Below the pieces are notes generated by a model. The model did not search any database, had not been told where the DNA came from, and saw only the letters and a program-made list of their open reading frames with translations. From positions 63,928,839-63,992,838 of the forward strand of contig NC_073691.1 of NCBI RefSeq assembly GCF_029784155.1: 64,000 nt of DNA, in the 5' to 3' direction. The DNA comes from Uranotaenia lowii. Lineage: Eukaryota; Arthropoda; Insecta; Diptera; Culicidae. The translations under genes and the position numbers were made by a program. How positions within the stretch are numbered: position 1 is the stretch's first letter; each line of letters opens with the position of its first letter. Shown piece after piece: positions 57,566 through 64,000 of this stretch.

Positions 57566-57938
57566 CTTATTTTAATTTTTGGCATTTCGGCGAGTTGTGA
57601 AAATTCAAGGTAGAATATTTAGAAAGAACATGAAAGTATTATAGGTGGAAAGATCAAAGCTAGAGCGCTTTGGGTAGAAGAAATTGAATAGTTGGTGAAA
57701 ATGTGAGCAGGGCTTTTGTTTTGTGAACAGCTTTTGAACTACTTGCGTGATTCTTTGCCGCGCGCCGTTTCAATGTTGATAGGAAGCGATGAAGAAACCC
57801 ATCGCATTCCTACCCACATTGAAACACGGACGGGTCGAACACATGAGATTGTGTCCGACCGGGCAATGTTTCATGTTCTTTCTAAATATTCTACCTTGAA
57901 TTTTCACAACTCGCCGAAATGCCAAAAATTAAAATAAG
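57566..57938. mobile_element. foldback element with 70-bp perfect arms
   Basis: 57566-57635 and 57869-57938 are exact reverse complements over 70 bp (arm starts CTTATTTTAATTTTTGGC). The loop contains a second palindromic pair (TTTCAATG...GGAAGCGATG with CATCGCATTCC...CATTGAAA). No ORF of note. Perfect arms imply youth or gene conversion. Confidence 0.8.
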
Positions 57939-58296
57939 AATATATCCCGGCGGCGATTAAAATAAGATAATAAAAACTAATCATGGTAAGTTTTTTACCT
58001 GATTGGATATTTATTTTAGAATCCAGATTTCAATTAAGCTCTGTGTTTTGGAAACGTTTATTTTAAATAAGCTTAGAAATTCATTTGAAACAAATTTCTA
58101 GTTCAAAATAAAGAGCATAATTTTGAAAAAAAAATTATCAATGACTTACCGAAAATTTGAAACTTTCTTTCATTCTGGTATGATTTAAAAATTTGTTTTT
58201 TTATCAGTCCAATTTATTTTTAGTTTGTTTGTTTGTTTGTTGTTTTTAAAATTGAATTGAATTTGAAATTCGAACCCCCCCCCCCCCATGGGGGGG

Positions 58297-60230
58297 TGTA
58301 GCAGTCGCTCGTTTGAAAATTTTAGAACATAAGATCCAATTCTCGAAATCGACCAAACTAAATTGGATCCGCCTTAATGTACTCTCTGTTTGATTCCTTT
58401 TTCAATCCGATCAACCGATTGGTCGATTTGTGGCTCAGGATGGCTCGCTTTACAGTCGATTTCGACAATGGTTCGAAAAGTTTTGGAAAGAGACGGATAG
58501 GACCAAAGAAAGTATGTAAAACGCGCCGCTCGCTAGATTCGTAAGTTTCCCGAAGATTTCTAAAGAATGCTCGGGAAATGACGTACTTCCGCTAAGGTTG
58601 TAGGTCCGAGGTCATTGGCCCTGAACTGAGGATACACGCTGCAGTTCACTTTGATCTCGGCAGTTATCGCGAGTGGAAGTCAGTTGATCGCGTTTAGAAT
58701 TCTTTTTAAAAAAAACTTAGAGTTTTGAAACGGTAATATAAGTGGCGAATATTAAGATTCCGAAGCTTATTTCATTTATTTTTATTTCCCAGCTAGTGCC
58801 AATATAGCTGGTAAGAATAGGGCTAGATTAACAGTGCGTGTTTTTAACTAAAATCCAGGTAAAGTCGTGCTAAATCTTGAACCATTCACCGTGCGTGTGC
58901 TAACCATTATGCCGTATGGCCATACATAGTTTCGCCCTACAATCAGCTAACGAGGCCTTCCACTATACGTCAACCGGAATTGCCGAAGATCAGCGGAAGA
59001 ACCAACGGGACGCCAGCGACAGCCGCCACCCACGCTATCGTTCACGCCACGGTTCAAACCATCCGACCAACATCCAATTCTGCCAAGCTACCAGGGGAGC
59101 AGAATCAGCCAGCAGCATTTGTTCTGCCAGCCATCCGTCTACGTCACACTCCATCCCAGCTTACCATCAATCACCGAGAGCGAATCGCCGCCGGTCGGCT
59201 ACGTCATCGTTCGATCAGCCGAGAGCCGGAGTCGTAAGTAGAGCCGAGAACAAGACATCTTCTGGTGAGTCGATGACCATTGCATTGTTTCTTTTCTCTT
59301 TGGGCTTTGCAGCGCGGACTGCGATACATCGACCACGCTGTACTCTCTATATGGTGCAGCGTGGGGTTTTCTTAGCGTCCATGAAAGACGCCACTGAAAT
59401 TTGCGCATATTAAAAATCATGATTTTTCGGATCCTGTAAATTCAGGCCCAACATTAAATATTCGGCTGTGTGGAGCATAAAGTATGCATACGTAATTTAT
59501 AGACGCCCACACAGCCCATCTCTACCACTCGAGTGCCGGCAGCGTTACGCTTTTCTGCCGGACAAGATATGGCCCGTTAGCACCAACGGTTCAAGCTTGA
59601 AATTATTTCTTTGCACGCACTGGATTAGGAGGAGAAAAATAAGAAGAATTAGAAGATAGATGATTAAGATTAATCCCATGTATATTACACTCTATGAATT
59701 ATACACACATGAAACGAAGTACACAATTTGAAATTCACTTACCGTTAAGAATAAAAGTTTAAACATCGATGTAATCCCACAAATAAAGTACTTAAATTCC
59801 TCCGAATAAATGTTTTAAGTAGAGAAATTTTGATGTCTCGTCACTTTCGCGTAACGAATTCCTTGCCCGACGCCACGTGCGTCAATTTGAATTGGGCTTT
59901 TCTGTTTCCACGACCGAAACGTGTTGGTTTAGAGTGTTCTGAGGCCCAATGATGAGTAACTCAGGTATGAGTGACTTCTCACCGTATATTTTTTAGGAAT
60001 CTTGGGGTGATTTAGGCATTCTAATGAAGTGAGTCCAAGATCTTTTCTTGAGTTTTACACCACATTCATTGTCAGCCTATCTGAATCGGTCCTTATAACA
60101 TTTCTGACTATCTTCGGGACCTGCCCAGAAGAGAGTCTCAGCCGGGCAAACAAACCGTGGTGTGTAGTCTCCGGAAACGGAGTGGCGCAAAAGCTATACG
60201 CTTAAAGGGGATCGACCAGAGCAGGCTACA
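58297..60230 (+). repeat. putative long 5' LTR of the gypsy element
   Basis: The right end is well placed: GCTACA at 60225-60230 stands just before the primer site. The left end is inferred from the matching inverted TGTAGC at 58297, giving about 1.93 kb, which is long. AATAAA signals at 59782 and 59805 suit an LTR. A frame at 58916-59413 lies inside with no recognised domain and is probably not a separate gene. The 3' LTR is outside the window, so the left border is unproven. Confidence 0.4.
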
Positions 60231-60233
60231 TTT

Positions 60234-60250
60234 TGGCGCCCAATCGTAGG
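60234..60250 (+). other. primer-binding site of the gypsy element (tRNA-Lys type)
   Basis: TGGCGCCCAATCGTAGG: the first ten bases complement the 3' end of tRNA-Lys (TTGGGCGCCA), and the rest matches partly. Confidence 0.65.
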
Positions 60251-60653
60251 TTTATTGAATTTGGTTTAAATTTTTGGCGTTCGAGAAAATTTCTTTTGGA
60301 ATTATGTTTTCATTAATAAAAAATGCACGATTTATGTACTTTAAGGCTTATTTATGATACGGTATAATAATTGTTTTTTGGTATTTCTTTGGTTCACAAG
60401 TTGAGGATGTTCTGAAATTCTGAGCGATATTTATTAGTGTTCATTAGGCGATTTTCGAATATTGATTTGGTAATAAAAGTATTGTTAGTAATTGATGCAT
60501 AAGCTATTGTTGTATTCAATAAGTTCAAGTTACAATTTTTCAATTATCTGCTTAATATAATTTGATTACTTAAGTAATTGCTAGATATTTAAATTTATAA
60601 CATTTGCCGATTAAATTTATTTTTTGATTTAAAGCATTAATTTTTCCGTTAGA

Positions 60654-62897
60654 ATGACGTCGAAATTCCCTCGTGTCGATCATCTAACGAACGAGGAGTT
60701 GGATTATGAATTAATTTTGCGGGGTAAAACGGGTGAGACGAGGTTGGATCGTGATAAGAAAATTAGATTACTTGGGAAACTGTTTCTGGAAGACGGTAAT
60801 GTTGACAGAAACTATCCTCCCCCATACACAATTGATCAAGAGTTCGACCGAATTGCGGGTGTAGTAGGTGAACTTCGGAAAAAATTGGAGCATGGTCCAG
60901 ACGAGAAATGCATTTCACGTTTGAAGCACTACTTATTGCGAACGCTAAGATGCTCGGCTCCAGAACAACAATCTAGGGACATGATAAAAGAATTGGCTAA
61001 CGAAATTCGAGAGGTTCTGAACAAGTCTCAGTCTAGTGGAGCGGTCAAGAAAAGTCTCCCAAAGCTAGAAGTTGAGGCGGACAGGTCGATGATGGAGGAT
61101 CAGGACAGATGTATTTCTCCAGGACTCGCAACAGGGGATTCTGTGGGGTTAGCACAAGGGGTTCACGTTGTTTCTCCACCATCAGCGTCGAATTTTTGGG
61201 CAGCACCACCACCACAAACTCCGTTTATGTCGTCGAGAGGGAAAAGGTCTATGACCAGTCTAGTCCAGCAACCATTTTTCAACCAAGCACCAATCCAAAC
61301 GATGGAATCAAACCAGGCGGAATCGTCCACGGCTATGCTGAAGCGCATCGCAGAACTGGAAGAGCAGTTATCGAGGATGAAACTGAGTCAGCAGCATCCT
61401 GAACGAGGTCCAGAGGCTCCTCCAGAAAACGCAGAGGGTACGAGGCGGGAACAGCCACGTGAGCAGCTCAGACGGAAGGAGATCGATGACGGCTGGGGTA
61501 AATTGAAGCAGAGAGATAGGTTTGAGAATGTTACGATTCGTAGGGAACATAGGTCAGCTAGGAACAGGCAGGGTAATGGGGAGAGTGACTTTGAGGAGGG
61601 GAGGGAGATGAGAAACCGCATACCAAGAGCTTCAACAGAACGCGTAAGAGGGGTGGCGAGTCGCTACGAGAAACTACCGATCCATCGATCTTCGAGAGAC
61701 GTAGATTATGAGGAGACATCGGACTCAGACGACGACGAATGGGGGCCGAGGCGTAGACAGACTCGACACGTGGGCGTGCATGAAAGGCGAGAGAGGGCGG
61801 TTACTCAGGAACGGATACGAGGTTCAGGGTTCGACAGAACTTTTAATCCGCAGAGGGACGTAGGGTTCGAGGATTTCAGGTTTAGCAACAACGCTTCAGG
61901 GTATCCAGTATCGTCAACAGGGGAAACTTTTGAAGGGCAGCGTCGTCGACGGGAAAGATTTCACTCAAGGGTCAGCGAATCGGAAATTCAAAACGCCGAC
62001 AGACGCATGGAAAAGTGGCACTTAACCTTCGACGGGGTTTCACGCCACCAATCTCTAGAGGACTTTTTGCATAAGGTTAAGTTGCTAGCGCGAATGGACC
62101 GGATCTCGGAAAATGTCCTTTTGCAAAGAATCCATACAATTTTGCGAAGGGATGCCTATGATTGGTATTTGTGTTACTCCCACGAATTCCGAAGTTGGGA
62201 CGAGTTTGAAGAAAAGATACGTTACATGTACGGAAACCCCGGCATGGATGGAGGGAAAAAGCTGAAGATCTACGGCTGTAAGCAACAACGAAATGAAACG
62301 TTTCTTTCTTTCAAAATGGAGTTGGAAAGACTCAACAACATGCTCTCAGAACCAATGGGTCAACAGCAACTTTTTGAAGTGGTGTGGGAAAACATGCGTC
62401 CTCACTACAGATCGCGCTTAGCGTGCAGAGTAGTGAAGGACCTGAAAAAATTGGAATATTACGCACGCCGAATCGATGCGAATGATCCAGCTTTGCGTAA
62501 TTTTCGGGAGATCGGATCCAAGGGGCCTAATGTCCACAATATCGAGGTGGAAGAAGACACGGATTCATTATACTCGGAGGAGGAGGTCGAGGAGGAAGTT
62601 AACGCGATTGGTCGATCATATGAAAAATATGGATCGAGGCACGATCACGCTAAGACTCCACTGAAACGAGGGGAAATTTCAACAAGGCGAGAGGAATTTT
62701 CATCGAAACGTGAGGAAAACCACGCACCAAGAGCTTCTGAAGGTCCTTTTTGTTGGAATTGTAGGAAGCAGGGACACTTGTGGAGGCAATGCAGGGAGGA
62801 AAAGAAGGTGTTTTGCTATGTCTGTGGGAACCCTGGGGTTATATCAACATTCTGCGACAAACACCCACGTTCCACAAGAGCAACAGCGGGAAACTAA
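60654..62897 (+). CDS. gypsy-element Gag polyprotein
   Basis: 747 residues, intact. The N-terminal helical region (HLTNEELDYELILRGKTGET) is followed by a short coiled coil (MLKRIAELEEQLSRMKL, about 220-240), a long Arg/Glu-rich disordered segment, and the retrotransposon gag core (WHLTFDGVSRHQSLEDFLHK to RHYRSRLACRV-like region, about 445-610: MRPHYRSRLACRVVKDLKKL). At the C-terminus is one canonical zinc knuckle (CWNCRKQGHLWRQC, about 700-713) and a second cluster CYVCGNPGVISTFC in which the His position is Val. The last codons are GGA AAC TAA, within the frameshift heptamer. Gag would form the particle and bind the genomic RNA. Confidence 0.9.
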   Translation: MTSKFPRVDHLTNEELDYELILRGKTGETRLDRDKKIRLLGKLFLEDGNVDRNYPPPYTIDQEFDRIAGVVGELRKKLEHGPDEKCISRLKHYLLRTLRCSAPEQQSRDMIKELANEIREVLNKSQSSGAVKKSLPKLEVEADRSMMEDQDRCISPGLATGDSVGLAQGVHVVSPPSASNFWAAPPPQTPFMSSRGKRSMTSLVQQPFFNQAPIQTMESNQAESSTAMLKRIAELEEQLSRMKLSQQHPERGPEAPPENAEGTRREQPREQLRRKEIDDGWGKLKQRDRFENVTIRREHRSARNRQGNGESDFEEGREMRNRIPRASTERVRGVASRYEKLPIHRSSRDVDYEETSDSDDDEWGPRRRQTRHVGVHERRERAVTQERIRGSGFDRTFNPQRDVGFEDFRFSNNASGYPVSSTGETFEGQRRRRERFHSRVSESEIQNADRRMEKWHLTFDGVSRHQSLEDFLHKVKLLARMDRISENVLLQRIHTILRRDAYDWYLCYSHEFRSWDEFEEKIRYMYGNPGMDGGKKLKIYGCKQQRNETFLSFKMELERLNNMLSEPMGQQQLFEVVWENMRPHYRSRLACRVVKDLKKLEYYARRIDANDPALRNFREIGSKGPNVHNIEVEEDTDSLYSEEEVEEEVNAIGRSYEKYGSRHDHAKTPLKRGEISTRREEFSSKREENHAPRASEGPFCWNCRKQGHLWRQCREEKKVFCYVCGNPGVISTFCDKHPRSTRATAGN

Positions 62898-62950
62898 CAC
62901 TGGGATGCTCAGAGGGGAACGAAAGCATTCCAGAGAACCTAATAGTTCCC
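62888..62950 (+). promoter_or_regulatory. -1 ribosomal frameshift signal: slippery site plus pseudoknot
   Basis: Slippery heptamer G GGA AAC (62888-62894) is in the gag frame immediately before the gag stop TAA (62895-62897). Pol lies in the -1 frame. After a 7-nt spacer, stem 1 is GGGATGC (62902-62908) with GCATTCC (62925-62931). Stem 2 pairs loop bases GGGAAC (62915-62920) with GTTCCC (62945-62950). This is an H-type pseudoknot with loops of 6, 4 and 13 nt. Confidence 0.8.
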
Positions 62951-64000
62951 AACGAGGTTATTCACGAAGACCTTTTCTCTAAAGCATGCGAAGTTCGGAT
63001 TCATACAGAAACATGCCCTTACATTTCGGTTAAGATCTTCGATACATCATACGATGCGCTGCTAGATTCGGGAGCAAGCGTCAGCGTGACTAGCATTGCT
63101 GACATTGCTAGTAAAAACGGTCTTAAGCTTCATCCAAGCCCATTAAAGATCGTTACAGCAGACAAGACCACGCACGAGTGTCTTGGTTATGTACAGTTGC
63201 CGATAGAGTTCAGGGGAATAACGAAGGTTGTGCAAACTCTTGTCGTGCCCCAGGTGTGCCGAAAGTTAATTCTCGGTTACGACTTTTGGAGATCGTTTGG
63301 TATACAACCGATGATGGCGGGGGATAGGGGATATGAGAAGGTAGCTACAGTATCCACGACCGAAGACATCCCAGCAGACGAAAGGATTCAGCGTACTATT
63401 CTACCGATTGAGACTTTACCAGCCCTGAAGCAGACCTCTCCAGACGAAACTCTAGACATTCCGGCCTTAGAGTTACCAGAACCATCGATGACAACCCCGG
63501 AAACACTAGAGATTGAACACGAGCTAACGGAAGAAGAACGAGCACAGCTAGCCAAGGTGATTCACCAGTTTCCTGTAACTATTGAAAATCGCCTTGGAAG
63601 GACTTCAGTGTTGTACCACGAGATCATTTTGAAGCCAGAAGCAGTACCACACCGTCAACCTGCTTACAAATGCTCTCCAGCGATACAGGTGGAAATGGAT
63701 GCCGAGATCGAGAGGTATAAACGGTTGGACGCGATAGAAGAATGCTCAAGCGAATGGGCAAGTTCGCTAGTTCCGGTGCGAAAGTCTAATGGCAAGCTCA
63801 GAGTTTGCCTGGACTTTCGTAAAGTTAATGCGTGGACGAAAAAGGACTCCTATCCAATGAGAGCGATGGGAGACATATTCCATAAACTTGGAAAGGCGAG
63901 ATTCTTTTCAGTTGTGGATTTGAAAGACGCGTACTTTCAAATCCCACTGAAAGAGGAATCGCGTGACTACACAGCGTTCCGAACATCGAAGGGTTTATGG
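62888..64000 (+). CDS. gypsy-element Pol polyprotein (5' part: protease and RT)
   Basis: The -1 frame is open from 62765 (after a TAG at 62762-62764) to the window end and is entered at the frameshift site, so it needs no ATG. The aspartic protease shows YDALLDSGASVSVTS (catalytic Asp codon 63065) and later KLILGYDFWRSFG. The RT begins with EIERYKRLDAIEECSSEWAS, then LVPVRKSNGKLRVCLDFRKV and ARFFSVVDLKDAYFQIPLKE, where VVDLKDAY holds the first catalytic Asp (about pol residue 344). RNase H and integrase would lie beyond the window. No stops are seen. Confidence 0.92.

Larger units (their letters stand above)
58297..64000 (+). mobile_element. Ty3/gypsy LTR retrotransposon, cut by the window end
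   Basis: LTR, tRNA-Lys-type primer site, gag, -1 frameshift site, then pol with protease and the start of RT. The open frames are intact as far as the window goes, suggesting a recent element. A long LTR and tRNA-Lys primer recall Osvaldo-like elements, but the clade is not established. Left border as for the LTR. Confidence 0.8.

Noticed and set aside
58916..59413. 165-codon plus-strand frame as a host gene
   Set aside because: Lies inside the putative gypsy LTR, with an overlapping alternative frame and no known domain.

Overview
The window looks like a repeat-rich arthropod chromosome, most likely from a mosquito or a close dipteran relative. The basis is AT-rich intergenic DNA, a 59-nt GT-AG intron in the one clear host gene, and the mobile elements: BEL/Pao LTR elements, an RTE-type LINE, a D37E mariner of the type described from mosquitoes, TA-flanked MITEs, a Helitron and a Ty3/gypsy element. 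No rRNA genes, CRISPR arrays or prokaryotic gene order are present. The assignment is from composition and remembered families, not a database search.

Layout. 1-5.3 kb: an unresolved edge, a decayed mariner, a two-exon minus-strand Hsp70-family gene (2395-4277) and another mariner tail relic. 5.3-16.5 kb: two copies of one RTE-type LINE in inverted orientation. Copy A (minus) is split by a 630-bp MITE; copy B (plus) is split in its 5' leader by a 2.55-kb TIR element with exon-like segments. 16.5-20.7 kb: degenerate repeats and unrecognised DNA. 20.7-29.3 kb: a TA-flanked TIR element, then a BEL/Pao element (BEL-1) with two 415-bp LTRs, then another TA-flanked element holding a foldback with two tRNA-like modules. 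BEL-1 keeps gag and protease, has lost reverse transcriptase and integrase, and has a five-fold repeated structured motif before its 3' LTR. 30.4-31.5 kb: a D37E mariner with 24-bp perfect TIRs. 34.1-40.7 kb: an RTE fragment and a decayed second-type LINE (ORF1, endonuclease, RT, minus strand) split by a 1683-bp TIR element that carries a piece of the host eIF3m gene. 41-53.8 kb: AT-rich DNA with a small Helitron and worn repeats. 53.87-57.12 kb: a young gag-only BEL element (BEL-2) with 604-bp LTRs and a clean TSD; its LTRs contain heat-shock-element arrays upstream of a TATA box. 57.57-57.94 kb: a foldback with 70-bp perfect arms. From about 58.3 kb to the end: a Ty3/gypsy element with a long putative 5' LTR, a tRNA-Lys-type primer site, gag, a textbook -1 frameshift signal and the start of pol, cut by the window edge.

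The genes do not form a pathway. The window is one host gene in layers of transposable elements. Points most worth following are the heat-shock-type LTR promoter of BEL-2, the covarying structured repeats of BEL-1, the eIF3m fragment captured by a DNA transposon, and the gypsy gag-pol frameshift pseudoknot.
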